A stretch of 64,000 nucleotides of DNA, taken from the NCBI RefSeq assembly GCF_028765575.1, contig NZ_JARACO010000001.1, positions 354,988 to 418,987 of the forward strand, written 5' to 3'. Each line of letters opens with the position of its first letter. Positions within the stretch are counted from its first letter, which is position 1. Origin of the DNA: Aliivibrio sp. S3MY1. GTDB taxonomy: Bacteria; Pseudomonadota; Gammaproteobacteria; Enterobacterales; Vibrionaceae. Made by a program: the position numbers and the translations under genes. Below the pieces are notes generated by a model. That model had not been told where the DNA came from. It saw only the letters and a list, made by a program, of their open reading frames with translations, and ran no database searches. Below are positions 18,016 to 26,610 of this stretch, piece by piece.

Positions 18016-18684
18016 CTACTCATCATAATTTATAATTGGGTGGTTTAATCGCAGGTCCTTATTTCTTACTCGTAAATCATTCCATAAACTTAGTCGTGAT
18101 GATTTTCCTGCCTGTTGTCCGTTTCCTTTACCTTTCATTAGCCATAGATACTGACCATTAAAACTATAAATTGGTAATAAATCGGTACGCTCTGTTGCTG
18201 GTTTTATTTCTTTATCAATGTTATCCAAAATCAATGGTACTGAAGATTGCGTTGGGTAATAAGCAAGGACCATATGAAATTGATTTAAATCTAACGCTTT
18301 AAGGTAAATCAATCTTAATTTTTTATCAGGAACACCTAACTCTAATAAAGAAAAATATTTCGCAATAGTAAAGTCTTCACAATCTCCAGCGTTACTCCCT
18401 AAAAACTCCAGAGGAGTCGCCCAATAATCTTTCTTTCCCCATAACCTAATATCATCGACAAAATAAAGTTGATTGAAAAATGTATTAACTTCTTCAAGCT
18501 GTTTCTTTTCACTTTTATTATCGAGCATTGCAATCAATTCACGCCATGCATTCACTCGTCTCGATGCTCTCTCACCATATTCATCTTTTACGGCTTTAAT
18601 CCAATTATTTTCTTGTTTGGTTAAAGCGATAGACGTAAGTGAAAATATGACAAGAGGAAAAATGAATAACCATTTTATCCTCAT
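18016..18684 (-). CDS. lapG: Periplasmic adhesin-releasing cysteine protease LapG
   Basis: 222 residues with a signal peptide (first ~22) and a bacterial transglutaminase-like cysteine protease domain (BTLCP, formerly DUF920). The catalytic triad is visible as Cys102 (AGDCEDF), His137 (QFHMVL) and Asp154 (LILDNI), with spacing close to Pseudomonas LapG. LapG cuts a di-alanine site in the N-terminal retention module of the adhesin and so frees the cell from the biofilm; a matching PAAG occurs in LapI. In V. fischeri, LapG is reported as a biofilm dispersal factor acting on LapV of chromosome I. It sits between lapC and lapD in the operon. Confidence 0.92.
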   Translation of the reverse strand: MRIKWLFIFPLVIFSLTSIALTKQENNWIKAVKDEYGERASRRVNAWRELIAMLDNKSEKKQLEEVNTFFNQLYFVDDIRLWGKKDYWATPLEFLGSNAGDCEDFTIAKYFSLLELGVPDKKLRLIYLKALDLNQFHMVLAYYPTQSSVPLILDNIDKEIKPATERTDLLPIYSFNGQYLWLMKGKGNGQQAGKSSRLSLWNDLRVRNKDLRLNHPIINYDE

Positions 18685-18708
18685 CTGTTTTTACTCTCTC
18701 TATCCATA

Positions 18709-20100
18709 CTATTCTTTTAATGCCGAGCTTTTTGCTTGAATTATAGGTTTAAGTAAATAATCAAGAATACTGCGCTTTCCTGTAATGATATCTACCGAAG
18801 TTGTCATTCCTGGAATAATGTAGAATTGCGCTTTCTCGGCTAAATCATCTTGTGATGTTCTAACACGGACTAAATAAAAACTATTTCCTTCTTCATCTTG
18901 GATCGTATCCGCACTAATATGTTCTAGTGTTCCTTTTAAGCCACCATAACGAGTGAAGTCATAAGCACTGAATTTAACAATGGCCGCTAACCCTGGTCGA
19001 AGAAATGCTATATCTTGTGGGGCTATTTTAGCTTCAATTAATAATGTGTCTTCTGTAGGAACAATCTCTATCAGATCCATACCTGGCTGAATAACCCCTC
19101 CAACCGTATTAATATAAATTTTCTTAATCGTCCCTGTTACAGGAGAAAGGACAACAGTACGATTAACTTTATCTTTTAAACCCACTTGTGATTCTGTTAA
19201 TGCCGAAAGCTTATCTTGAATGCTGTTTAATTTTTCTTGTTGTTCAGAGCGAAACTTAAGAGCGACATCAATTCGGTTTAACACCGCCTCTTGAATAGCA
19301 GAGCTTAATACTGGGATTTTCAATTCCGTTGATGTTAGCTCTCGTTTCGTATCATTAACTTGTCGTTGTAATTTAAGTAACTCTATTCGAGGGACTACAC
19401 CTTCATCAGCCAATGGCTTTGTTATATCAAATTCTTTTCTCGCTAAACCATAACTTGCTTTCAAACTTCTTACTCGAGATTTAATTTCGACAAGCTCTTG
19501 CTGTTTTTGACTTACTTGCTGGTCAAATACAAAGATACGGTTTTTTAAGTTATTCATATCCGCGTTATATTCTGCCAACTGCCTTTTGGCTACAATTGGG
19601 TTCTCTTCCATAAACTCAGCATCAAACTTCAATTTACCTTTTGAGATAATGACAGAGTCTTTCCAGCGTTTACGGCTGTTAATGTCCTGAATTAAAATAC
19701 TGTCCATTGAGGCCGATAATTGCATTGCACTTGCTGTTAGGTTTACGAGTTGCTTTTTACGCTCTCTGAAGTCAGAGCGAAAACGAGTATCATCAATTAA
19801 TAATAGTTGTTGACCTTTTTTGACTTGGTCCCCTTCCTTAACCAACATCTCCTTTACTAAACCACCCTCAAGGTTTTGTACGACTTGTAATTGAGATGAT
19901 GGTATTACCTTTCCTTGCCCAACGGTTACTTTATCTATTTCAGCCCATGAAGCCCAAGCAACAGCAATACAGAAAAAGATAGCAATTATCCATAGAAGTA
20001 TTTTAGCGTTTGTGGGGGTGTTAAGAAGTAGCGCAGCCGTTTTGTCATCAACAAATTCAAGCTCTTCTTTATTAAGGTGATTCAATCCCTTTTCATTCAT
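18709..20100 (-). CDS. lapC: HlyD-family membrane-fusion protein LapC
   Basis: About 463 residues, with one membrane segment near residues 35-55 (ILLWIIAIFFCIAVAWASWA). Next is a lipoyl/barrel-sandwich half (VVQNLEGGLVKEMLVKEGDQVKKG), a long periplasmic coiled coil (~95-310), and the second lipoyl half plus beta-barrel (VLSPVTGTIKKIYINTVGGV). This is the type I secretion adaptor linking LapB to LapE. The ATG at 20100 has GGAG seven bases upstream; a TTG at 20106 would overlap that ribosome-binding site. It is the first gene of lapC-lapG-lapD-lapB, and parS2 palindromes lie just upstream of it. Confidence 0.92.
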   Translation of the reverse strand: MNEKGLNHLNKEELEFVDDKTAALLLNTPTNAKILLWIIAIFFCIAVAWASWAEIDKVTVGQGKVIPSSQLQVVQNLEGGLVKEMLVKEGDQVKKGQQLLLIDDTRFRSDFRERKKQLVNLTASAMQLSASMDSILIQDINSRKRWKDSVIISKGKLKFDAEFMEENPIVAKRQLAEYNADMNNLKNRIFVFDQQVSQKQQELVEIKSRVRSLKASYGLARKEFDITKPLADEGVVPRIELLKLQRQVNDTKRELTSTELKIPVLSSAIQEAVLNRIDVALKFRSEQQEKLNSIQDKLSALTESQVGLKDKVNRTVVLSPVTGTIKKIYINTVGGVIQPGMDLIEIVPTEDTLLIEAKIAPQDIAFLRPGLAAIVKFSAYDFTRYGGLKGTLEHISADTIQDEEGNSFYLVRVRTSQDDLAEKAQFYIIPGMTTSVDIITGKRSILDYLLKPIIQAKSSALKE

Positions 20101-20235
20101 TTCCAACTCCCTAGACTACCGTGTTAATGAATAACATTTCCATTACATTAGAGTATCGTATTTCACTGTAACTCACTAAGGTTTATTAGTTATATTTTGA
20201 AGCTTGAATCATTTTTGAATAAGTAAGAAGGAATG

Positions 20236-20250
20236 ATTTACAGTGTAAAT
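20236..20250. promoter_or_regulatory. parS2 site 1 (ParB2 binding, chromosome II centromere)
   Basis: A perfect TTTACAGTGTAAA palindrome, matching the Vibrio chromosome II consensus NTTTACANTGTAAAN. It is between tmcA and lapC, 37 bp from the next site. Confidence 0.92.
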
Positions 20251-20271
20251 TGAGTGTAGGTTATAAATTCA

Positions 20272-20286
20272 ATTTACACTGTAAAT
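20272..20286. promoter_or_regulatory. parS2 site 2
   Basis: A perfect TTTACACTGTAAA palindrome between tmcA and lapC. The central base differs from that of the other four sites on the plus strand. Confidence 0.92.
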
Positions 20287-20308
20287 TAGAGCAGTAGAGT
20301 GAGTGGGT

Positions 20309-22435
20309 TTACAATTTACAGTGTAAATTATCTAACATGCATTTTATGAGTTCTCTCAATTGCAATTCCGCATTTTTTCTACCAATTAAATTACACCTTT
20401 CTATAACTACGGGCCATTCTTTGGTTTGAATAATTTTGGTCACTGCCAGTTCTTTTTGAGACTCAGATAAATCAACAAGCGTTGCTAGATTAGCGAGAAT
20501 GAATTGACGCAGTTCATATTGAAGTAATTCGTATCCTAAGCCACCTAACGCGAAAGTAGTCAGTCGTTTAATAATTAAAGACGACATCGTATCTTTGATT
20601 GAAACGCCACGTAAAAGACTAAATACGTCCTGGTATGGAAGATCTGAAAATGTCGACATTAGCTGCTCAGGGAATGAGGTATAAAAATACTCATTGCCAA
20701 TAGATACCCAATTAATACTTTTTTGACCTAATGGTTTTATTGCTAATAAAGAATGTGTTCCACTCGCTTTGTCTTTTGTAATACCTAAACGAATAAAGTG
20801 AAAGCCAAGAGCTTGCCAAAAGTAATTAAGCTCTGTTGTCGAACCAAAACTGGTACTAAGATAATCTACCCCCTCTTGTTTATATTTATTTTCTATCGCC
20901 CTAATAAATTTCGATCCAATACCTCGTTGTTGCAAGCTTGGATTGACTGCTATTCGCATAATACGAACGCTCGATTGAATAGCAGGCTCATCAATACACA
21001 AGGTTTGAGTTAAAGATATTGCTGCTAAATGTCCTTTTGGTCGTCGCTTTCCAAGTTGAGCGGCATGGATTACATCAAGCTCTAGCTCTCCTTCTTTAGA
21101 AAGCAAAGCACAGCACACTAACTGATTATTGCTTCTTTCTATTCCAACCCAACAGAGCAACGTTGGATCCGTTAATAAAGAAATCCAATCGTTTGGCGAT
21201 GTTTGGTAATGAGCCGATACTAAAAGAGAAAACAGTGACTGAGAAAGCGTACTGTCATAAACTAACTGGGACACGGGTAAACAGTGATAATCAATCTTTG
21301 ATAAAGGTTCAACTATCTGAACAGAATCTACGGCCTTATTATGGTTAAGTAAAAATACAGACGATAACCACCCTTCTAACGGATCGTTATTATTCCACCG
21401 AATGGATTGCTTCATTTCAATTGAACGAAAATTTGGCCTTTTCTTGTGAAGTTGTTTTTTGAATTTAATCTCAAAGCCTCGCCCTGTTCCTTCATAGCCA
21501 TTAATCGTGGTAGAAAAAACCATACGAGAATATTGTTCGACTAATGAAAGTAACATTGGTGCTGGAATTGCGGCTGCCTCATCAACACATAATAAATCCA
21601 ATGTCTGTGGATTTTGAAGCAACTCATCGGGGGCGATATAAATAATCTGAGAGTCATTAATCATTAACTTATTTTTTTGATTAGTTACAGCAGCCAAGTT
21701 GATCTGGGCAATGCGTTCAGCATGTATAAATATTTCATCGACACTTGCACGCTGTGGTGCGGTTACGCCAATTATTAACGGTCGTTCCATCGCTAAGTCA
21801 GCTATGGCAATTCCAATAGCGGATGACTTTCCTCTTCCACGATCTGCTGTCATTACAAGTGGACGCTTTGCATGACCAGAAACGACTTTTTGAATCGCTT
21901 TCACTGCTAATTCTTGATCCGTTGAGCGATAAACCGTGTCATGCCATTTAGACATATTATCGTTCGAAAGAGGACGTTTAGGTAATATGTAGTCGCTCTC
22001 TGTTTCTTTTAAGCACACCATTTGAGTTATAAAGTGCGATAGCCACTGACTAACCACTGAAGAAAGTGAAGAGGTATCAGTACGAATAAAAAAAACGAGG
22101 CCTCCACCAACAACGGTTCCACATATTGCATTAATCGCGTTCGCATTAAATTCATGAGAAATATCGATCACCAAACAATCGGTTTCTTGGCCTAATTTCT
22201 TTAAAGCTGACTTAATAGGAAAAGCCGAGTGCCCCGGAATAGTTAAATCACCGTATAATTCAACGTTAGTAAATCGAGAACTTTGCTGAATAAAAAAAGA
22301 ATCTAATAATGATTCACACCATAGCTTTGAACCTTCAAGCAAAATGGGATAACGGATATAACCATTCGCAGCATAAGAAGATAACGTATTGAGAAATGAC
22401 AGTGCAGAAAGCATTGCAGAAAAGTCCATTAACAT
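20309..22435 (-). CDS. tmcA: tRNA(Met) cytidine acetyltransferase TmcA
   Basis: 708 residues. The N-terminal half contains a RecD-like helicase/ATPase with Walker A (TADRGRGKSSAIG) and a DEAA-type Walker B (LLCVDEAAAIP). The C-terminal half is a GNAT acetyltransferase (MRIAVNPSLQQRGIGSKFI, acetyl-CoA site) and a tail domain. TmcA forms N4-acetylcytidine at the wobble position of elongator tRNA-Met. It is slightly longer than the E. coli enzyme. Its last codons overlap a perfect parS2 centromere site. No clear Shine-Dalgarno precedes the first ATG, so a start at the Met two codons downstream is possible. Confidence 0.92.
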   Translation of the reverse strand: MLMDFSAMLSALSFLNTLSSYAANGYIRYPILLEGSKLWCESLLDSFFIQQSSRFTNVELYGDLTIPGHSAFPIKSALKKLGQETDCLVIDISHEFNANAINAICGTVVGGGLVFFIRTDTSSLSSVVSQWLSHFITQMVCLKETESDYILPKRPLSNDNMSKWHDTVYRSTDQELAVKAIQKVVSGHAKRPLVMTADRGRGKSSAIGIAIADLAMERPLIIGVTAPQRASVDEIFIHAERIAQINLAAVTNQKNKLMINDSQIIYIAPDELLQNPQTLDLLCVDEAAAIPAPMLLSLVEQYSRMVFSTTINGYEGTGRGFEIKFKKQLHKKRPNFRSIEMKQSIRWNNNDPLEGWLSSVFLLNHNKAVDSVQIVEPLSKIDYHCLPVSQLVYDSTLSQSLFSLLVSAHYQTSPNDWISLLTDPTLLCWVGIERSNNQLVCCALLSKEGELELDVIHAAQLGKRRPKGHLAAISLTQTLCIDEPAIQSSVRIMRIAVNPSLQQRGIGSKFIRAIENKYKQEGVDYLSTSFGSTTELNYFWQALGFHFIRLGITKDKASGTHSLLAIKPLGQKSINWVSIGNEYFYTSFPEQLMSTFSDLPYQDVFSLLRGVSIKDTMSSLIIKRLTTFALGGLGYELLQYELRQFILANLATLVDLSESQKELAVTKIIQTKEWPVVIERCNLIGRKNAELQLRELIKCMLDNLHCKL
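20314..20328. promoter_or_regulatory. parS2 site 3, inside the 3' end of tmcA
   Basis: A perfect TTTACAGTGTAAA palindrome that simultaneously encodes the last residues of TmcA (NLHCKL, stop at 20309-20311). Confidence 0.92.
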
Positions 22436-22500
22436 AAGAAGATATTATGCATAAATTGTAGCATGAGATGAATATTTTCTAGCTATTAAGAAAAGAAAGT

Positions 22501-22530
22501 ATGACGAGACAAATCGGGAAAAGGTATAAT
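22501..22530 (+). promoter_or_regulatory. Candidate sigma-70 promoter for the pyrophosphohydrolase gene
   Basis: A perfect TATAAT (22525-22530) lies 18 bases after ATGACG (22501-22506). It is 39 bases ahead of the start codon at 22569. Confidence 0.4.
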
Positions 22531-22568
22531 GCTTACTACATTTAAGCTTTCATCATTTAGGAATAACC

Positions 22569-23141
22569 ATGCATTTAAGTCAACTTACCCAACCTCTCTA
22601 CCAAAAGCTATATCAAGACATCGAACAATTTAGAAGTACCTTTGACTTAGCAGTAGAAGCACCTGAATCATTAGATGAAAAAAATGACTTATTGCACACC
22701 TCATTAGCAATCGAAGAATTAACAGAACTAGCAGAAGCCGACAGCAAAATTGAACAAGCTGATGCTATTGTCGATACTGTTTATGTTTTAATGGGACGTG
22801 CGGTACATTTAGGAACGAAGAATTTAGAAGACAACCTAAGTATCTCATACTTAATTGACCTTCTATTAAACGTTGCAAAAAACTTAGATATCGATTTTGT
22901 ACCATGTTGGGATGAAGTACATTCAAGTAACATGAGTAAAGTGTGTAAAACAGAAGATGAATATCAAGCAACAAAAGCGTTCTATGCAGAGCAAGGAATT
23001 GAACTGATGTCGACTGAAAAAGGTGGATTCGTCATTGCTAAATGCGCTAAAAATGTAGAATTAGAAAACAAAGTAATTAAGCAAGGTAAGGTTTTAAAAT
23101 CAGTAAACTACCGACCAGCGGATCTTGCGCCGTTAGTATAG
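22569..23141 (+). CDS. MazG-like/PRA-PH family nucleoside triphosphate pyrophosphohydrolase
   Basis: 190 residues. The region around residues 40-85 (AIEELTELAEADSKIEQADAIVDTVYVLMG) carries the EExxE...ExxD pattern of the all-alpha NTP pyrophosphohydrolase fold (phosphoribosyl-ATP pyrophosphohydrolase Pfam family). Such enzymes bind Mg2+ through these acidic residues and hydrolyse (d)NTPs to monophosphates; the true substrate here is unknown. AGGA is well placed before the ATG, and a strong bidirectional terminator follows. It is divergent from tmcA and convergent with parB2. The gene is close to ori2, so a link to nucleotide pools is tempting but unsupported. Confidence 0.75.
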   Translation: MHLSQLTQPLYQKLYQDIEQFRSTFDLAVEAPESLDEKNDLLHTSLAIEELTELAEADSKIEQADAIVDTVYVLMGRAVHLGTKNLEDNLSISYLIDLLLNVAKNLDIDFVPCWDEVHSSNMSKVCKTEDEYQATKAFYAEQGIELMSTEKGGFVIAKCAKNVELENKVIKQGKVLKSVNYRPADLAPLV

Positions 23142-23172
23142 TCTTAGAATAGATAAACAGCGATAAAAATAC

Positions 23173-23214
23173 AAAAAAGAGCCCGGCTTAGTTAACTAAA
23201 CCGGGCTCTTTTTT
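23173..23214. terminator. Strong bidirectional terminator between the pyrophosphohydrolase gene and parB2
   Basis: A 14-bp perfect stem (A-run plus gagcccgg at 173-186, mirrored at 201-214) surrounds a loop that is itself palindromic (ttagttaactaa). Confidence 0.9.
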
Positions 23215-23243
23215 ATTATTATAATTAATGGCTAATAAACTGA

Positions 23244-24218
23244 TTAAGATACTTTTTGACTAATGTACGCCAAAATATCTTCCATTAATGCGTCATCGAC
23301 TTTTTTCAAATTCAGAGTCAAAGCAGAACCTTTACGTTTATATGAAGCTCGACCTTTTACCAATTCAGTACTTAATGGCTTAGCCGCTTCTCTTTTTGGT
23401 AATAAATCTTCAATCCAAACTTCAATAAGTTCTGTCACTTCTTTCGTCATTCTACTTACGCCAAGCGCTGTAGAACGCGTCCAAACAGCCCCTTGCTCAC
23501 CTGCACATTGCTCAAGTAAGGTTTTTTGTTCTTCCTCTGAGAGCGTGTTATAGAGCTTATGAAGTTTAACAACAGTCGGACGACCAATTTCACTCACGCT
23601 TGGGTATGCTTGAAGAAGCTCTAAAGGTAGAGTCGCTGCTTTTAATGCGCCACTCACTAATGCTTCACTGCACTGGCATACTTTCGCTAGCTCTTTTTGA
23701 TCTGCAACATCGCCTCTAGAAAGCATGGCATGCATCTCTTTACCACGCTCGTACAGTGATAATGGCTTATGAGCATTAGCTACATCTGAAAGAAATTTAG
23801 CGTGTTTGCTATTAATGCCTTCTGCGACATAAATTAAGAAATCTTGCTCTGCCAAAATACATGACATACGACGACGACTACCGTCAAGAACCTCAATTTT
23901 TCCGCCTTCAACAATACGACCCACTGCAGGGTATTGCTGACCGCGATCACGCAGTGTCGTTAAAATATCCGATAATGCATGTTCAGTTAAAAATGATTGC
24001 TCACGAGCATTTTCAGAAAAAACAACCGTAGAATTACGCACGTCTTTTGCTGGGATTTTACGTAACTCAAAGGTAACCATATCTTCACCAGCAACTGCAA
24101 GTTCAATCACTTGAGCTTGAGATTTTGCTGCTTTTTGCGCTTCAACAGGCGTTGTTGCTCGGCGTTTATTTGTCTTTCCAAACAATTTTGCGTTTAGATC
24201 AGAAGTTTTAATTGCCAT
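23244..24218 (-). CDS. parB2: Chromosome II partition protein ParB2
   Basis: 324 residues. After a basic N-terminus comes a ParB/Srx-like nuclease-fold domain (RGQQYPAVGRIVEGGKIEVLDGSRRR carries the GxRR-type CTP-binding box). A helix-turn-helix domain follows (QKELAKVCQCSEALVSGALKAATLP) and then a C-terminal dimerisation region. ParB2 binds parS2 palindromes, spreads, and is moved by ParA2. The gene starts four bases after the parA2 stop. Five perfect parS2 sites occur in this window, consistent with this protein. The type is that of Vibrio chromosome II rather than the chromosome I ParB. Confidence 0.95.
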   Translation of the reverse strand: MAIKTSDLNAKLFGKTNKRRATTPVEAQKAAKSQAQVIELAVAGEDMVTFELRKIPAKDVRNSTVVFSENAREQSFLTEHALSDILTTLRDRGQQYPAVGRIVEGGKIEVLDGSRRRMSCILAEQDFLIYVAEGINSKHAKFLSDVANAHKPLSLYERGKEMHAMLSRGDVADQKELAKVCQCSEALVSGALKAATLPLELLQAYPSVSEIGRPTVVKLHKLYNTLSEEEQKTLLEQCAGEQGAVWTRSTALGVSRMTKEVTELIEVWIEDLLPKREAAKPLSTELVKGRASYKRKGSALTLNLKKVDDALMEDILAYISQKVS

Positions 24219-24221
24219 GGA

Positions 24222-25445
24222 TTAGTACTCCCCTTTATTTAAAGAATTCCAATGACTATGAAGAACACGCTCAAATTCTAATGCACTTTTCTTAACGGCA
24301 TCTTGAGCAACTGCCAGTGTCTTCTTACCACCTTCAAAATCAGCAGCTGTTAAGTCAAAAACAGTACTATAAGTATCTGCACAAATTTCAAATGCACGGC
24401 TTCGTGGAATAGTCGCCATCATGACTTGATCAGCCAATAAATAATTCATTTCAGTTAACACTGATACTTGCTTTTTATTGTCATCTTCAAACATCGTAGG
24501 CATAAGACGAACAAACTCTAATCCATGCCAATCTTCAGGGAACATTTCATATACAGTTGGTAAATGTTGGAAAAAGTTTACTGTCGATGCCCAATCTAAA
24601 CGTTTTGCAGCACATGGTATTAACAGTGAGTTTGATGCATACATTGCGTTCCAAACTAATGGGTCAACATGCGGACCTGTATCAATCATAATTACATCAA
24701 ATTGATCAGCTATTGGGTCAATCACCTTTTCTTTTAATAACTTAACAATATCTAATGAACCATTTGTTGATAGATCTTGCCACGCTTCTGCATTAAACAT
24801 CGCATCTTCAGGGAAAGCAGAAATAGTCTTCAAGTTTGGATATTGTGTATTTAGAAGTACATTTTTAGCCATAAACTGACCATCAATAACTTCATTTTCA
24901 GGGACATTATCCAGCATAATATCTACCGCTGAATAGATGGTATCTTGCTCTGAAACACTAATTTGAGGGTTTAAGAAAAGACGTAGTGAGCCTTGAGGAT
25001 CTAAATCGATTAAACAAATACGGTAACGTTTTTCCAAATTTAGCGCCAAACAAGCAGCAAGATGTACTGCACTCATTGACTTACCAGTACCACCTTTTTG
25101 GTTTTGAACATTTACAACCCAAGGCTTATTACCTGCATTTTTTTTCTGTTCATGAAACGCTGGCATTCCTGCCGCATCCATCAACATATGTGCCTCAGTT
25201 AATGAAATCGAATAATGATTGGCATTATTTTTTGTAAATTGATGACCCTCAGACTCTAAACGAGTAATCGCTTCATCAAGTTTCCTTCTTGTTAAGCCAG
25301 AACGAGTTTCCATCATTGCTTTCGACATTGGAGGGAAATGTTCGTTATTTCTTTCTTCAAGAACCAATTCGATACGGTCGGATTGTACCTGTTGAGTCTG
25401 CTCTGCCAATGCAGCTAAATTAGCAATGGTTTTTTCTCTGTTCAT
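24222..25445 (-). CDS. parA2: Chromosome II partition ATPase ParA2
   Basis: About 407 residues, type Ia (P1/P7-like) ParA. An N-terminal helix-turn-helix region of ~100 residues, typical of ParAs that repress their own promoter, precedes the deviant Walker A NQKGGTGKSMSAVHL. Then come Walker A' (LIDLDPQGSL) and Walker B (VIMIDTGPHVD). ParA2 drives segregation of the chromosome II origin through ParB2-parS2. The start MNREKT (25445) was preferred; an in-frame ATG at 25457 adds four residues and has no ribosome-binding site. The operon lies beside ori2 and is divergent from rctB across the origin region. Confidence 0.95.
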   Translation of the reverse strand: MNREKTIANLAALAEQTQQVQSDRIELVLEERNNEHFPPMSKAMMETRSGLTRRKLDEAITRLESEGHQFTKNNANHYSISLTEAHMLMDAAGMPAFHEQKKNAGNKPWVVNVQNQKGGTGKSMSAVHLAACLALNLEKRYRICLIDLDPQGSLRLFLNPQISVSEQDTIYSAVDIMLDNVPENEVIDGQFMAKNVLLNTQYPNLKTISAFPEDAMFNAEAWQDLSTNGSLDIVKLLKEKVIDPIADQFDVIMIDTGPHVDPLVWNAMYASNSLLIPCAAKRLDWASTVNFFQHLPTVYEMFPEDWHGLEFVRLMPTMFEDDNKKQVSVLTEMNYLLADQVMMATIPRSRAFEICADTYSTVFDLTAADFEGGKKTLAVAQDAVKKSALEFERVLHSHWNSLNKGEY

Positions 25446-26258
25446 AATATTCGCCATTAATATAACTATGAAATGAATTGTACAGCAATAGCATACAATT
25501 ACAACAAATTGGTGAACGTGAATTTAATAATGTGACATACATTAAAAAGAGATAATTATCCTAACAAAGCTGTCATTTATGTTAAATACGGACTTAATAT
25601 TTAGTCTATAACTAACCACGAACATCACAAAAACAAAAGTGTTACAGTGTCACAAGTGAGTAGATTTACAGTGTAAATTTACGGAAGCGTGATAAATATC
25701 AAACAAATTACGGGAAGTGTATTTTCAATATAAAAAGTGAAAATTATATTTAGAAAACAGATTTTATTATAAATAATTACTGCTAATAATAAAATTAATC
25801 TACCTCCTAAAGTTCTCACTTATAGAAATAAAATGAATGATTACCCGAACCAACTTAGGTAATGGCAATCGAAGAAGGAAATAATGAAGCATGATCAAGG
25901 GATAAATAATCGCATTGAGAGCCAATATTCACTGTAAATTGAATGTCAATTAAAGGAAGCATGATCAAGATAAAATTAAACACGGAAGCATGGTAAGGGC
26001 TATATAAATTACAGAGAATGTATATCCTATAAGGGTTAAGGCAAGATCAAGACAAAAATAGAGAAATAGATCCAATTAATAAATCACTTGATCATTCTTC
26101 TGGATCTAGATTAACTTTAAATATTTACGAAAAATGGTGTAAAACATCCCATAAAATAGTAATAAAACAGAAACCAATAAAAATACTACGTAAATAAACT
26201 CAAAAGCCATCATTTCAAATAAGAATAAGATCGTAAACCCAATCATCAAGATCATTTC
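25446..26258. other. ori2 negative-control (inc) region with scattered RctB-type sites
   Basis: No gene is credible here. It holds 12-mer-like sites containing GATC: aagcatgatcaag at 25887-25899 and 25957-25969, and the reverse-oriented cttgatcattctt at 26087-26099. Weaker variants lie at 26041-26051 and 26247-26260. It also has GATC-less elements resembling 39-mers: acgggaagtg near 25708-25720 and aagcatggtaagg at 25986-25998. One perfect and one half parS2 site (25929-25940) are included. In V. cholerae this side of ori2 is the negative-control region where RctB acts; function here is by analogy. Confidence 0.65.
25664..25678. promoter_or_regulatory. parS2 site 4, upstream of parA2
   Basis: A perfect TTTACAGTGTAAA palindrome, about 220 bp upstream of parA2. 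An imperfect copy (gttacagtgtcac) lies 20 bp further left. It may combine centromere and promoter-control roles. Confidence 0.9.
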
Positions 26259-26267
26259 TGTGGATAA
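26259..26267 (-). promoter_or_regulatory. DnaA box of ori2
   Basis: TGTGGATAA is the exact reverse complement of the high-affinity consensus TTATCCACA. It is 14 bp left of the first 12-mer. Confidence 0.9.
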
Positions 26268-26280
26268 CTTGTGTTTAGAC

Positions 26281-26407
26281 CTTGATCATTCTTCATTAAA
26301 ATGATGATCATTGATTCATAATCTTTATGATCATGCTTTTAGTCTGTTTGTGATCATAGATCCGAACCAATAATGATCATGCTTTCAAAAAAACCTTGAT
26401 CATGCTT
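26281..26407 (+). repeat. Array of six RctB-binding 12-mers
   Basis: GATC cores occur at 26284, 26306, 26329, 26352, 26375 and 26398, that is every 22 or 23 bp, about two helical turns. The consensus is near cttgatcatgctt, best kept in copies 3, 5 and 6. Confidence 0.92.
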
Positions 26408-26438
26408 TCATTGCGCAAAATAATTAACTCTTTAAATA

Positions 26439-26451
26439 CAATAACTTGAAA
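26439..26451 (-). promoter_or_regulatory. Possible IHF site of ori2
   Basis: caataacttgaaa is close to the reverse of the WATCAANNNNTTR consensus, with one mismatch. It lies between the 12-mer array and the unwinding element, where an IHF site is expected in Vibrio ori2. Confidence 0.35.
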
Positions 26452-26467
26452 GCAAAAAACCATTCAG

Positions 26468-26515
26468 ATCATAGATCAATATAATCATATAGATCAGTAT
26501 TAATCATAAAGATCA
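26468..26515 (+). other. ori2 DNA-unwinding element with six ATCA repeats
   Basis: ATCA occurs at 26468, 26475, 26484, 26493, 26503 and 26512, spaced 7-10 bp within very AT-rich DNA. In V. cholerae, RctB binds ATCA-type repeats in single-stranded ori2 DNA. Confidence 0.8.
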
Positions 26516-26610
26516 GTTTAAAAGAATAATAATTTTTTTCTTTCTTTAAAGATCTAATTCCTTTAATCTATGCGAAAGAATGATTAAAATACAATGAATG
26601 TCAGTTGAAA

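Larger units (their letters stand above)
26259..26520 (+). other. ori2: Replication origin of chromosome II (ori2 core)
   Basis: Left to right: a perfect DnaA box (TGTGGATAA, 26259-26267); six GATC 12-mers at 26281-26407; a possible IHF site (26439-26451); and an AT-rich unwinding element with six ATCA repeats (26468-26515). The initiator gene rctB starts 90 bp to the right. This order and spacing match the minimal V. cholerae ori2. GATC in each 12-mer is the Dam methylation site needed for RctB binding in that system. Confidence 0.92.
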
